The notes: a model not told the origin generated them from the letters alone. DNA of 64,000 bases from Bacillota bacterium (GCA_023405135.1 JAEXYZ010000039.1:1-64000); one strand, 5' to 3'; shown: positions 1 to 8,732, numbered from the stretch's first letter. Numbers and translations are program-made.

Positions 1-98
1 ATTTTCATTTTCAAACTCTCCATCAACAATTTAAATTTAGGTAAATCTGCCAGACTGTTAATTTCAATATTTGTATTTACGTCAATTTTCATATACAT
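1..98 (-). CDS. 5' end of an unidentified protein (partial)
   Basis: An open frame runs from an ATG at 98 on the minus strand off the left edge of the window (about 32 codons). A Shine-Dalgarno sequence GAGGTGG at 105-111 sits 6 nt upstream of the ATG; a second in-frame ATG two codons later (92) is also possible. The start reads MYMKIDVNTNIEIN. It is rich in I, N and K with no signal peptide. I do not recognise the family; too little is visible for a functional call. Confidence 0.55.
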   Translation of the reverse strand, partial: MYMKIDVNTNIEINSLADLPKFKLLMESLKMK

Positions 99-307
99 AA
101 CATTCCACCTCAGGAATATTATGTAGCTTATTGTCGAAACTGTACATATTTAAACGATCATTACTGTACATTATTAAGTTAGCATTTATACTCTACTAAA
201 TTTATAATTATAACTTTTTAATTTTTCTAAAAAATCTGTATAAAAGACTGTTTATTTCAACTCCCTATCAAGCCTTCTCTAGTCATTCGTCACTATTTAT
301 AGGGAAA

Positions 308-352
308 ATAAAAAGGAACTACCCGAAATTCATTTGGGATGGCTCCTTTTTA
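308..352. terminator. Probable bidirectional terminator hairpin
   Basis: AAAAAGGA..CCC and GGG..TCCTTTTT form an imperfect stem (several wobble pairs) with A-rich and T-rich flanks on both sides. No gene that it clearly serves is visible; 99-722 otherwise holds only this hairpin, a second one at 456-490 and AT-rich spacer. Confidence 0.55.
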
Positions 353-455
353 CTAGACGTTTTACTCTTGGTACAGATAAATTGCGATGAGGATAGTGAC
401 GTTTTCACGTGACATTTCAGAAGAAAAATTATTAAATTAAACCTCTATAAATGGT

Positions 456-490
456 AAAAGGCTGCCCCAAAATTCCGGGACAGCCGACAT
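456..490 (-). terminator. Terminator downstream of tRNA-Arg
   Basis: GGCTGCCCC / GGGACAGCC is a 9-bp stem with one wobble and an 8-nt loop, followed on the minus strand by TTTT. It lies about 230 nt downstream of the minus-strand tRNA and is the first convincing terminator for that transcript. Confidence 0.6.
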
Positions 491-722
491 TTATTATTCA
501 AACCTCAAACTAAAATTATGCAATATATCGTTACTTCATAAAAATTTTATATGAAAAGATAGGTAATGATAGTTTAAAGAGAATGAATAAAGGATAAAAT
601 GAATTGGTACAGTAATTGCATTTTATCCCATATTTTTCATTCCCTCTGAAATTTATTAGGCTGCTAAACTAATAAAATCCAGCAAGGTCTTGCTATTATA
701 TTATTTATTTGAAACAGTAAAA

Positions 723-797
723 TGGCGCCCTCGGAGGGAATCGAACCCCCAGCGGAAGAACCGGAATCTTCAGTGTTATCCATTACACCACGAGGAC
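723..797 (-). tRNA. tRNA-Arg (anticodon CCG)
   Basis: On the minus strand the sequence folds into a full cloverleaf. The acceptor stem GTCCTCG/CGAGGGC has one G-T pair, the D arm is GTGT..ACAC, the anticodon stem GAAGA/TCTTC holds loop TTCCGGT, and the T arm GGGGG/CCCTC holds loop TTCGATT. The loop places CCG at positions 34-36, which reads CGG arginine codons. The discriminator is G and the 3' CCA is encoded. Total length is 75 nt. A minus-strand open frame of 80 codons across this locus is an accident of the tRNA sequence. Confidence 0.96.
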
Positions 798-1014
798 ATT
801 TATAATATAAGTCTAACCCGTAACACACTGATGAATAATCTATTTGAACAATAATATGTTCAAATGACGACTTTTCTATTATACAAAGGTCTTCAGGACA
901 ATTCAACTATAAAGTAGAAGTCATTGTTAATTATTATTATTAAATTGTGACGATTATTCCTTTTTTGTTCATAGAATGGTAGTAAGCAATATTTTTTGAA
1001 TGAAGGAGTTTATA

Positions 1015-1031
1015 TTTGACCTTCCTTGACT
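1015..1031. promoter_or_regulatory. CtsR operator over the clpP promoter
   Basis: On the minus strand this reads AGTCAAG-GAA-GGTCAAA, a near-perfect tandem-heptad CtsR box (family consensus RGTCAAA-N3-RGTCAAA; one mismatch). It overlaps the -35 element TTGACC (1016-1021) of a sigma-A promoter whose -10 is TATGAT (1040-1045, 18-bp spacer). CtsR would thus repress clpP until heat or protein stress inactivates it. Confidence 0.85.
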
Positions 1032-1114
1032 ATTCTGTGTATGATATTGTTACAGCTGAAGATTACTTCAGTACGTAGTAAACAAATTAAACCTTTATTA
1101 AGGAGGATTTGATA

Positions 1115-1708
1115 ATGAATTTAATTCCTACAGTTATCGAACAAACAAATCGCGGCGAACGTGCATATGACATTTATTCTCGTTTATTAAAAGACCGCAT
1201 TATTTTATTAGGTAGTGCTATTGATGATAATGTTGCAAACTCTATCGTAGCACAATTGCTTTTCTTAGCAGCAGAAGATCCAGATAAAGATATATCTTTA
1301 TATATTAACTCACCAGGTGGATCAATTACTGCAGGTATGGCGATTTACGATACTATGCAATATATTAAACCAAAAGTTTCTACTATTTGTATCGGTATGG
1401 CTGCATCTATGGGGGCATTCTTGCTCACAGCAGGTGAACCAGGTAAACGTTTTGCATTACCAAATGCAGAAGTTATGATTCACCAACCACTAGGTGGCGC
1501 ACAAGGCCAAGCAACTGAAATTGAAATTGCAGCTAAACGTATTTTATTCTTACGTGATAAATTAAATAAAATTTTAGCTGATCGTTCAGGTCAATCTTTA
1601 GAAAGAATTGCACAAGATACTGACCGCGATAACTTCATGACAGCTGAGCAAGCGAAAGAATATGGTTTAATCGATCATATTATTACAACTAGCACTGACA
1701 AAGCTTAA
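1115..1708 (+). CDS. clpP: ATP-dependent Clp protease proteolytic subunit ClpP
   Basis: ClpP is the tetradecameric cytoplasmic serine peptidase that degrades proteins unfolded by ClpC, ClpX or ClpE. The product is 197 aa, the usual length. The catalytic triad is visible: Ser98 in GMAASMGA, His123 in MIHQPLGG and Asp172 in TDRDNF. The start is the ATG at 1115 (MNLIPTV, the family N-terminus), with AGGAGG at 1101-1106 eight bases upstream; an in-frame TTG at 1109 is too close to that site. The gene is monocistronic, with a CtsR box upstream and a terminator at 1724-1763. Confidence 0.98.
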   Translation: MNLIPTVIEQTNRGERAYDIYSRLLKDRIILLGSAIDDNVANSIVAQLLFLAAEDPDKDISLYINSPGGSITAGMAIYDTMQYIKPKVSTICIGMAASMGAFLLTAGEPGKRFALPNAEVMIHQPLGGAQGQATEIEIAAKRILFLRDKLNKILADRSGQSLERIAQDTDRDNFMTAEQAKEYGLIDHIITTSTDKA

Positions 1709-1723
1709 TAATTAGCAATTTTT

Positions 1724-1763
1724 AAAAGTACAATTCAGTAGTAATGCTGGATTGTACTTTTTT
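1724..1763 (+). terminator. clpP terminator
   Basis: AAAAGTACAATTCAG and the near-complementary GCTGGATTGTACTTTTTT form a long stem with a short loop, ending in six T residues just after the clpP stop. Confidence 0.88.
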
Positions 1764-1791
1764 ATTACTTTGAATTATTTATGGGATATGA

Positions 1792-1875
1792 ATTATTTCC
1801 GTCACTTTGGGTATTATTTCCGTCACTTTGAGCATTATTTCCGTCACTTCGGATAATATTTCCGCCGCTTTTCTC
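1792..1875. repeat. Four tandem 21-bp repeats
   Basis: Four successive 21-bp units begin at 1792, 1813, 1834 and 1855. The first three share ATTATTTCCGTCACTT; the fourth is degenerate (TTTCCGCCGCTT). They fill the gap between the convergent clpP and crh terminators. The 21-bp period keeps one frame open (7 codons per unit), but there is no ribosome-binding site, so I do not call a gene. The same core TTTCCGYCACTT recurs with the same period at 14630-14755. Confidence 0.85.
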
Positions 1876-1892
1876 CTAATAATAGAAAAATT

Positions 1893-1930
1893 CGCAAAAA
1901 AAGCCGACCGAATATCATTTTCGGTCGACC
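1893..1930 (-). terminator. crh operon terminator
   Basis: On the minus strand GTCGACCGAA / TTCGGTCGGC forms a strong stem followed by TTTTTTT, just downstream of crh. Confidence 0.85.
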
Positions 1931-1959
1931 TAGCTGCTAGCGTTTTCAAAAGTTTATAT

Positions 1960-2217
1960 TTATTCTGCTTTTTGAATAAGTTTTGTTAGACCCTCAAGTG
2001 CTTCATTTTCATCTTTGCCGTCAGCAATTAATGTCACTGATGTCCCTCTTGCAATTGCTAAGCTCATAATACCCATAATGGATTTCGCATTTACTTTTTT
2101 CTCTTCTTTTTGTAAATACACTTCTGATTTATAACGATTCGCTTCTTGTACAAAAAGCGCCGCTTGTCTTGCTTGTAAACCCGATTTTAATTTTACTTCC
2201 ACATTGGTTTCAACCAT
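1960..2217 (-). CDS. crh: HPr-like catabolite repression protein Crh
   Basis: Crh is an 85-aa HPr paralogue. HPrK phosphorylates it on Ser46 and Crh-P can act as CcpA corepressor. The diagnostic feature is Gln15 in SGLQARQAA where HPr has the catalytic His15, so it cannot carry PTS phosphate. Ser46 is present in NAKSIMG. The start ATG at 2217 has AAAGGGAG upstream. It is the last gene of the yvcI-rapZ-yvcK-whiA-crh operon, and its kinase HprK is encoded at 17 kb in the same window. Confidence 0.95.
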   Translation of the reverse strand: MVETNVEVKLKSGLQARQAALFVQEANRYKSEVYLQKEEKKVNAKSIMGIMSLAIARGTSVTLIADGKDENEALEGLTKLIQKAE

Positions 2218-2317
2218 ATACGATACTCCCTTTCACACCGTTCATCACTATATTTTTATCTTATCTAAATTATTTGAAAAGAACAATGTTAGAATCCTAC
2301 AATTTTTTAACAAATAA

Positions 2318-3262
2318 CTACTTAATCGTTTCACCACGTTTTAAAGCTTCTGCAATTTCATCAATTTTACGTAATCGATGGTTAACGCCGGATTTACTTA
2401 CAGCTCCCGTCGACACCATCTCACCAAGTTCTTTTAATGTGACGTCCTGATATTCTACACGAAGTCTTGCGATTTCACGTAACTTTTCAGGTAACTGATC
2501 AAGCCCAATTGTATTCTCGATAAAACGAATATTTTCCACTTGTCGAATGGCAGCACCAATCGTTTTATTTAAATTGGCTGTTTCACAGTTTACAATTCGA
2601 TTTACACTATTTCGCATATCTCGTACAATTCGCACATCCTCAAATTTTAACATTGCCTGGAATGCGCCAACCATTCCTAAAAAATCAGAAATTTTCTCAG
2701 CCTCTTTTAAGTACGTAATAAATCCCTTTTTCCGCTCAATCGTTTTTGCATTTAAATTAAACTTGTTCATTAATTCTACTAGCGCTTCACTATGTTCTTT
2801 ATATAATGAATAAATCTCTAGATGATATGATGAAGTTTCAGGGTTGTTTACAGAGCCACCTGCTAAAAACGCACCACGTAAATAAGCCCGCTTTTGATTT
2901 TTGTTAGCTAATAAAGAATTTGATAGCGAATGATTCAACTGAAAATCTTCTGACAAAATATCTAAATCTGTTAATAGTTCACGAGCACCTTCACGAACAC
3001 GGCAAATGTATACATTGTTTTTCTTTAAGCGCATCTTTTTTCGAACTAATAGCTCAACATTGTATGAATATAATTTTTTTATTATTGTATATAGTCTTCT
3101 CGCAATTGCTGCATTTTCTGTCTGCACATCTAAACTTAACTGCCGATTCGTAAATGATAACGTCCCGTTCATGCGAATGAGGGCAGAAACTTCAGCCTTT
3201 AAACAGGGTTCATCAGCTTCTATTTGTGTTAATTCTTTTTTAGTCTCGGAAGCAAATGACAT
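2318..3262 (-). CDS. whiA: DNA-binding protein WhiA
   Basis: WhiA is a 314-aa protein with an N-terminal LAGLIDADG-endonuclease-like fold that has lost catalysis and a C-terminal HTH. In B. subtilis it binds DNA and affects division and chromosome segregation; in Streptomyces it controls sporulation. The start MSFASETKKELT (ATG 3262, GGGGGGAAAG upstream) equals the family N-terminus; an upstream in-frame codon at 3280 would give a non-conserved extension. The C-terminal segment LKELGEMVSTGAVSKSGVNH is the recognisable WhiA HTH. It lies between yvcK and crh as in B. subtilis. Confidence 0.96.
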   Translation of the reverse strand: MSFASETKKELTQIEADEPCLKAEVSALIRMNGTLSFTNRQLSLDVQTENAAIARRLYTIIKKLYSYNVELLVRKKMRLKKNNVYICRVREGARELLTDLDILSEDFQLNHSLSNSLLANKNQKRAYLRGAFLAGGSVNNPETSSYHLEIYSLYKEHSEALVELMNKFNLNAKTIERKKGFITYLKEAEKISDFLGMVGAFQAMLKFEDVRIVRDMRNSVNRIVNCETANLNKTIGAAIRQVENIRFIENTIGLDQLPEKLREIARLRVEYQDVTLKELGEMVSTGAVSKSGVNHRLRKIDEIAEALKRGETIK

Positions 3263-3315
3263 CTCTTTCCCCCCTTTCAAATATGTATGAGAATAATCAT
3301 AGCATACTATTGTAT

Positions 3316-4296
3316 CTAGAGTTTAGTTTGTTTTAAGTTATAGTTAGAAGCATAATCACAAAGCCATTGTGCTATTTTATTTGACTCATGTCGCACTACA
3401 CCTGATTGAATCGTTGCGATTTCTTTTTTTATTACTTCTAATCCCATACTTTCTAACCTTTCAATATCAAACATAACGGGCTCAGCATTTTCTTCTTTAT
3501 AATTTTCCTTAATAGGTAAAGGAAGTTCAATATCATTTACTAAAATAGCATCTAAACATGGCTTCCCTACATGGTCAAAAATAGCTTGAACATGGTCTGT
3601 AGCACGATAATGAATAGTTTCGCCTTTTTGTGTCATGAGATTACAAATATAAATTCTTCGGCCTTTCGCATTCACTAAAGCATCTCCAATTTCTTTCACT
3701 AATAAATTGGGAATAATGCTTGTATAGAGACTACCTGGTCCAACTAATATGAAATCAGCTTTTCTAATGGCACGTATCGCCTCAGGAAGCGGTTTCACAT
3801 TATTTGGCACAAGGAATACACGCTTTAGCGGAAGATGAGACTTCGGAATTTTCGATTCACCTTCAATAATTGTGCCGTCAATTAATTCAGCATGTAATGT
3901 GATTTTTTTATTTGCTGCCGGAATTACTTTACCGTGGACTTTTAGTACTTTGCTCATTTCCGCAATCGCATGGCTAAAATCTCCAGTGATGTCAGTTAAA
4001 GCAGTTAGCATTAAATTCCCTAACGAATGCCCACCTAGGTCAACAGATTGAGAAAAGCGATATTGAAACATTTGCTCAACTAACGGTTCTGTATCAGAAA
4101 GCGCAGCAATTACATTTCTTATATCCCCTGGTGGTGGGATATCATAGTCATCACGAAGACGTCCAGAAGATCCACCATCATCTGCAACTGTTACAATTGC
4201 AGTTATGTCAAACGGATAATTTTTTAATCCGCGCAACATCGTAGATAACCCTGTACCTCCTCCGATGACTACGATACTCGTCTTTTTACTTTTCAT
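3316..4296 (-). CDS. yvcK: Gluconeogenesis factor YvcK family protein
   Basis: A 326-aa YvcK/MgfK (CofD-like) protein, needed in B. subtilis for growth on gluconeogenic carbon and for correct cell-wall enzyme placement; it binds UDP-sugars. The N-terminal nucleotide-binding loop VIGGGTGLSTMLRGLK and the block TVADDGGSSGRLR are conserved, as are PPPGDIRN and GPGSLYTSI further on. The gene lies 4 bp downstream of rapZ and upstream of whiA, an arrangement conserved across Bacillales. Confidence 0.96.
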   Translation of the reverse strand: MKSKKTSIVVIGGGTGLSTMLRGLKNYPFDITAIVTVADDGGSSGRLRDDYDIPPPGDIRNVIAALSDTEPLVEQMFQYRFSQSVDLGGHSLGNLMLTALTDITGDFSHAIAEMSKVLKVHGKVIPAANKKITLHAELIDGTIIEGESKIPKSHLPLKRVFLVPNNVKPLPEAIRAIRKADFILVGPGSLYTSIIPNLLVKEIGDALVNAKGRRIYICNLMTQKGETIHYRATDHVQAIFDHVGKPCLDAILVNDIELPLPIKENYKEENAEPVMFDIERLESMGLEVIKKEIATIQSGVVRHESNKIAQWLCDYASNYNLKQTKL

Positions 4297-4300
4297 TACT

Positions 4301-5185
4301 TCAATCCTTTCTGCGATTTATATCTCGATGGGTAATTGCTGTTTTATAGCTGTCACTAAGTAGCTTTCCAAAATATTCTGCAAGCGTTACAGAACGATGC
4401 TGGCCTCCTGTACAGCCAAATGCAATAACAAGTTGTGATTTTCCTTCGTTTTTATATTGGGGAATCATAAATTTAAATAAATCTGTCAGCTTTGCGATTA
4501 ATTCATTTGTTTCTTCAGTTGCTAATACATAAGAAGACACTTCTGATTGCAGACCTGTTTTATGACGTAACTCTTCCACATAATATGGATTTTTTAAAAA
4601 GCGAACATCGAACACGAGATCAGCGTCAATTGGAATCCCATTTTTATAACCAAAAGACATTACATTAATCGAAAACTGTGGACTATTAGAATTTGAAAAC
4701 TCATTACCTATACGTTCGCGCAGCTCTCTTGGTTTCATATGAGATGTATTATAAACAAATTTTGCTCGCCCTTTTAATTCAGCAAGCATTTCTCTCTCTT
4801 TTTCAATCCCTTCAAGGGGTAATCCTTGAGGTGCTAATGGATGAGATCTTCGTGTTTCCTTGTAACGTCGAACAAGAGTTTCATTATCTGCATCTAAAAA
4901 TAATACTCGTGTATTAACATAAGCTTCCTTTTCTAACAAATCAAGTGCATCTATCAGGGAATCAAAAAATTCTCCCCCTCGCATATCCATTACCGCAGCT
5001 ATACGTGTAATATTACGTCCAGACTCCTTCATTAGTGCTAAAAAAGTAGTAAGTAAAGCAGGAGGTAAATTATCAATGCAATAGTATCCTAAATCTTCAA
5101 AACTTTGCACAGCTACAGTTTTACCTGCTCCTGACATTCCTGTAATAATGACTATCTCATGTGTATAGCTCTGACTATTACCCAT
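4301..5185 (-). CDS. rapZ: RNase adapter / nucleotide-binding protein RapZ (YvcJ)
   Basis: A P-loop ATP/GTP-binding protein of 294 aa. The Walker A motif is GMSGAGKT near residue 16, and the conserved C-terminal block FGCTGGQHRSVTLAE lies near residue 255. In enterobacteria RapZ controls GlmS; in B. subtilis YvcJ binds GTP and affects competence. The start chosen is the ATG at 5185 (MGNSQS), nine bases after GAGGAG; the ATG at 5194 directly abuts that site. It follows yvcI by 14 bp. Confidence 0.95.
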   Translation of the reverse strand: MGNSQSYTHEIVIITGMSGAGKTVAVQSFEDLGYYCIDNLPPALLTTFLALMKESGRNITRIAAVMDMRGGEFFDSLIDALDLLEKEAYVNTRVLFLDADNETLVRRYKETRRSHPLAPQGLPLEGIEKEREMLAELKGRAKFVYNTSHMKPRELRERIGNEFSNSNSPQFSINVMSFGYKNGIPIDADLVFDVRFLKNPYYVEELRHKTGLQSEVSSYVLATEETNELIAKLTDLFKFMIPQYKNEGKSQLVIAFGCTGGQHRSVTLAEYFGKLLSDSYKTAITHRDINRRKD

Positions 5186-5199
5186 GATGACCATCTCCT

Positions 5200-5670
5200 C
5201 TATTTAAGTTCACTCGACGTTTGTATTTTTTCATTTAGTAGTACAAAGTCTTTTGTATATTCAAATGTACCATATTGTATGCCATCTTCTAATGCAGCAA
5301 ACAATAAATTACTACGATCTCCTTCAGCCATCGGAAGTTTCCGCAAGTTTTCTATTGGATGCCATTCTAATACACCTTCTCTTGTCTGTTTAAATGGCTC
5401 TCCATTTACCCCATGAGCAACAAAAGTGAATAGCATCCATTCATCCACTTTTTCTTCTCCATCTTTTATGACCATTGTATAGACGCCTTTTAAATGAATA
5501 TTCTCAGGTGTTACATTTGTCTCTTCGTTAAATTCTCTTAACGCTGCTTCATAAATGGATTCACCGCTCTCCATTTTTCCACCAGGAGCAACATACCAGC
5601 CTCTTCTTGGTTTTTGGAGAAGCAATACTTTTCCATCTTGAATTGCTAATAAATTGGCTATCCTTTGCAT
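5200..5670 (-). CDS. yvcI: Nudix hydrolase (YvcI-like)
   Basis: A 156-aa Nudix hydrolase. The Nudix box G-x5-E-x7-REFNEET runs from GGKMESGESIYEAALREF, with the metal-binding REFNEE residues intact; it hydrolyses nucleoside diphosphates linked to another moiety, substrate unknown. Start ATG 5670 (MQRIANLL) is 7-8 nt from GAGGT; an in-frame GTG at 5679 is too close. First gene of the operon leading to rapZ, yvcK, whiA and crh, as in B. subtilis. Confidence 0.88.
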   Translation of the reverse strand: MQRIANLLAIQDGKVLLLQKPRRGWYVAPGGKMESGESIYEAALREFNEETNVTPENIHLKGVYTMVIKDGEEKVDEWMLFTFVAHGVNGEPFKQTREGVLEWHPIENLRKLPMAEGDRSNLLFAALEDGIQYGTFEYTKDFVLLNEKIQTSSELK

Positions 5671-6002
5671 GACACACACCTCAAATCATTCGTTACTCAT
5701 TTATATTATTATACCTTTTAAATTGTCAATCTTACAAAATAATACGTTTGAAAAATAAGAATAATGCAATTGCTTATTTACTTATTGATTTCTGTTGCGA
5801 ATATGTTTGCTATAAGTAACCCCAGGAACAGACGAAAGCGCATTCTCCATCCCTTACTTTCCTTTTCACAAAAAAAGGGTTGCTTCCATTAATATTGGAA
5901 ACAACCAAAATAATTCAAAAAATGGGGGTTTGAGTTTATACCCATATTATATCGAATCAATATTGCAAAAAAGTTACAGGGAAATTAAAACAATATATCA
6001 AA
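5671..6002. other. Intergenic region yvcI–trxB
   Basis: This gap of about 330 bp holds the trxB terminator (5870-5909) and, on the minus strand before yvcI, an AT-rich stretch with a TATAAT-like -10 near 5710. I see no gene, RNA or repeat in it. Confidence 0.5.
5870..5909 (-). terminator. trxB terminator
   Basis: On the minus strand GGTTGTTTCCAA / TTAATGGAAGCAACC folds into a strong stem followed by CTTTTTTT. Confidence 0.85.
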
Positions 6003-6944
6003 TTATTGACTAATTTTTTCTTTTAACTCTTCAACATAGCTTTGGGCAGATTGAGCTGCAATACTTCCATCACCTGTAGCAGTTACAATTTGGCGTAACA
6101 TTTTTTCACGAACATCTCCAGCTGCAAAAATTCCTTTTACGGATGTTTCCATTTTATCGTTTGTTACGATATAACCATGTTCGTTAACAATGCCTAAATC
6201 TTTGAAGGGTTGTGTTAATGGTACCATTCCGATATAAACGAATACACCATCCGTTGCAAATTCTTGCTCACTGCCATCTACTGTCGATACAAGTGTAACA
6301 CTGCCTACTTTACCATCTTTTTCATTAATTTGTTTTACTGTATGATTCCAAATAAAATCGATTTTTTCATTTGCAAATGCACGATCTTGAAGAATTTTTT
6401 GTGCGCGAAGTTTATCACGACGGTGAACAATTGTTACCTTTTCAGCAAAACGAGTTAAATAAACTCCTTCTTCAACTGCTGAATCGCCTCCACCTACAAC
6501 GACTAAATTCTTTTGTTTAAAGAACGCACCATCACATACTGCACAATAGCTTACTCCACGTCCTCCAAGCTCTTTTTCTCCAGGAACACCCATTTTTTTG
6601 TATTCCGCTCCTGTTGTAATAATGATTGAACGTGTTTTGTATTCTTTTGCTCCAGCTTTAATCGTTTTATATTCTTCACCATCTATAATTTCGGTTACGT
6701 CGCCATAAACATATTCAGCACCGAATTTTTTCGCATGTTCAAACATTTTCGTAGAAAGCTCAGGTCCTAAAATCGTTTCAAATCCTGGATAGTTTTCAAC
6801 TTCTTCTGTGTTTGCCATTTGTCCACCAGGTATACCGCGCTCAATCATAATTGTTGAAAGGTTTGCACGTGATGCATAAACTGCAGCTGTCATCCCTGCT
6901 GGACCTACTCCGATAATTACTACGTCATAAATTTTTTCAGACAT
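6003..6944 (-). CDS. trxB: Thioredoxin-disulfide reductase
   Basis: A 313-aa FAD- and NADPH-binding reductase that keeps cytoplasmic thioredoxin reduced. It shows the FAD motif GVGPAGMTAA near residue 12, the redox-active CAVC near residues 134-137, the NADPH-binding GGGDSAVEEG after it, and the C-terminal FAD segment GIFAAGDVRE. Start ATG 6944 follows a GGAGG site. It lies downstream of the TPR gene as in B. subtilis, with its own terminator. Confidence 0.97.
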   Translation of the reverse strand: MSEKIYDVVIIGVGPAGMTAAVYASRANLSTIMIERGIPGGQMANTEEVENYPGFETILGPELSTKMFEHAKKFGAEYVYGDVTEIIDGEEYKTIKAGAKEYKTRSIIITTGAEYKKMGVPGEKELGGRGVSYCAVCDGAFFKQKNLVVVGGGDSAVEEGVYLTRFAEKVTIVHRRDKLRAQKILQDRAFANEKIDFIWNHTVKQINEKDGKVGSVTLVSTVDGSEQEFATDGVFVYIGMVPLTQPFKDLGIVNEHGYIVTNDKMETSVKGIFAAGDVREKMLRQIVTATGDGSIAAQSAQSYVEELKEKISQ

Positions 6945-7055
6945 GATTTTGCCTCCTCGATTTAAAAGCTAGTAGGCTAGCTTAAACCTAATTAATATAA
7001 CTACTTATTCATATCCTATGGCATTATTTGTAGAACTTCAAATAAATTGTCTTTT

Positions 7056-8579
7056 TTAGTCAAAAGGCAGAAACTCAATTAATTGCTCAACATATTTCGT
7101 TAATGTAGAAACTGAAACGCCGTATTTTTCAGCATATTGCTTTTTAGTAACGTTTTTACTATTGATAGTAGAATAAAACATATACTCTACTGATGCTGCA
7201 AGAGCTTTTACATTTTTAAATTGGTAGCCATCTTTTAACGCCCGTTCACTTAAGACAAACCACATTTGAAATAAATATTGAGTTTCTAATGTCACCGTTG
7301 AACTGCTATTAAATAATTGTTCTGCTACTTCCATCGAACGCATAAAGTACTTTTCAATTTCATTGTCTTTATTGAAACTATGGTGTAATGCATAAGCAAG
7401 ACAAAGCTTTTCAATCCCGCTATATTTTGCAAGATCAATTAATTTAGGATGTGCGATTATTTCTTGTTTATAAATCGATTTACTTAAAAGGAAAAAACCA
7501 AGCATGCGATGAGTACTATATTTACTACTTATTTTTTCAATAATGAATTCTCGATTATGTTCTAATGAATCATTATTTGTTTCTTCATTTACATGTTGCC
7601 AAGGCTCAAATCCCTCTTTAGATGGATCAATTTCTATAAGTGTTTTCCATACTGCTTTCCCTTCTTCTATACGTCCTGAGAAATAAGCAGATTGGGCTAA
7701 CCAAAAATAAAATCCAGAGTCTCCTTGAAATCCTCGCTTCTTCATACTTTGAAGCCATTTATATGCCATCTCATACTGTCCGACTAATGCTAAAGTGGCA
7801 CCTAGTTTATAGCGATTTTCCCAGTCGTAAGGATTAATTTTTTTTAACATTTTTAATAGCGATGCAAGCTCCGCATCATTTTTTTCATAATAAGCAATAA
7901 CTGCTAAATTACAAAGTGCATGCAGGTTACCATGATTTTCTCGTAATACATTATTTAATAACGCTTTTGCTTGCTCTGTTTCACCAACATAAAAGTATGC
8001 TAATGATAAATTGTTATAAGCCGCCCATAAATCTGGATAACGTTCAATTAATTGTTCCAACACTTCAATTGCATTATGAAACTGACTATTTTCCATAAAG
8101 CGGCGAGCTTTTTCTTGAGCGATTAATTTTTCCGAATCGTCTTCGTCAAATGGTTCGCTTTCATCTTCTTCATATTGAAAATACTCTAAAATTTCTTCAG
8201 CTTCTACCGCATACATGCCATCTGGTTCCATTTTTAAATACATTTCGGCATATTTTAGAGCATCTCTTACAATGCCCATACAGCCCGAAATTTCAGCTAG
8301 AAAAAATACATGTTCAGGTTCACTCGGATCCAAGCTATATGCTGTATGAATCAATTCATAGGCCTTCTCAAAATTTTGAGCTTCCATTTCCAAAATACCA
8401 AATTGCATTAGAACGTGGGCATCATCTGGACTTAATTCTGCAGCACGTTTCATATATTTATACGCTTTATCCATCTGGTCTTTTTCGATGGCTTTTAGCG
8501 CTTTATTAAAATAATAATCTCCGTTTGGAATAAACGAAACGACATTATTTAATTTTTCTTTTTGACGTTGATTTTCCAA
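7056..8579 (-). CDS. Tetratricopeptide repeat protein (YvcD-like)
   Basis: A 507-aa acidic, soluble protein with TPR units spread over residues 20-300 (for example AYKYMKRAAELSPDDAHVLMQFG and AAYNNLSLAYFYVGETEQA). The C-terminal third is helical and ends with a short helix-turn-helix-looking segment (YAEKYGVSVSTLTKYVEQL). The start is TTG 8579 (MENQRQ), seven to eight nt after GGAGG at 8587-8591; an ATG at 8630 would add 17 residues over that site. Position between trxB and hisI matches B. subtilis yvcD. The terminal HTH-like motif suggests a regulatory or scaffold role, which is inference. Confidence 0.8.
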   Translation of the reverse strand: MENQRQKEKLNNVVSFIPNGDYYFNKALKAIEKDQMDKAYKYMKRAAELSPDDAHVLMQFGILEMEAQNFEKAYELIHTAYSLDPSEPEHVFFLAEISGCMGIVRDALKYAEMYLKMEPDGMYAVEAEEILEYFQYEEDESEPFDEDDSEKLIAQEKARRFMENSQFHNAIEVLEQLIERYPDLWAAYNNLSLAYFYVGETEQAKALLNNVLRENHGNLHALCNLAVIAYYEKNDAELASLLKMLKKINPYDWENRYKLGATLALVGQYEMAYKWLQSMKKRGFQGDSGFYFWLAQSAYFSGRIEEGKAVWKTLIEIDPSKEGFEPWQHVNEETNNDSLEHNREFIIEKISSKYSTHRMLGFFLLSKSIYKQEIIAHPKLIDLAKYSGIEKLCLAYALHHSFNKDNEIEKYFMRSMEVAEQLFNSSSTVTLETQYLFQMWFVLSERALKDGYQFKNVKALAASVEYMFYSTINSKNVTKKQYAEKYGVSVSTLTKYVEQLIEFLPFD

Positions 8580-8634
8580 AATATATCCTCCAAAGCCTAC
8601 ACTCTTTTTGTAAAAAAAATCTCTTAACAAAGTT

Positions 8635-8660
8635 AAAGGAACGTATAGCTACGTTCCTTT
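8635..8660 (-). terminator. 11-bp perfect hairpin between hisIE and the TPR gene
   Basis: AAAGGAACGTA-TAGC-TACGTTCCTTT is a perfect stem with a 4-nt loop. Read on the minus strand it could end the his operon, although the T run (TTTTTTTT) comes 13 nt later. A TATAAT on the minus strand (8680-8675, extended by TG) would instead place this hairpin at the very 5' end of the TPR mRNA. Confidence 0.6.
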
Positions 8661-8732
8661 AGACAATTAGTTCTATTATAACATATTTATATACAACGTC
8701 ATTCGTTTAGCTTCGTCTTCACAAATCTTACA

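Noticed and set aside
664..906. Minus-strand 80-codon open frame
   Set aside because: It runs across the tRNA-Arg gene, has no ribosome-binding site and no family resemblance.
1792..1875. CRISPR array
   Set aside because: Units are directly adjacent with no unique spacers and no cas genes are nearby; the same applies to the arrays at 14.6 and 27.5 kb.
1807..1989. 60-codon open frame with a 7-residue repeat
   Set aside because: It is produced by the 21-bp repeat array, lacks a ribosome-binding site and runs into the crh terminator and gene.
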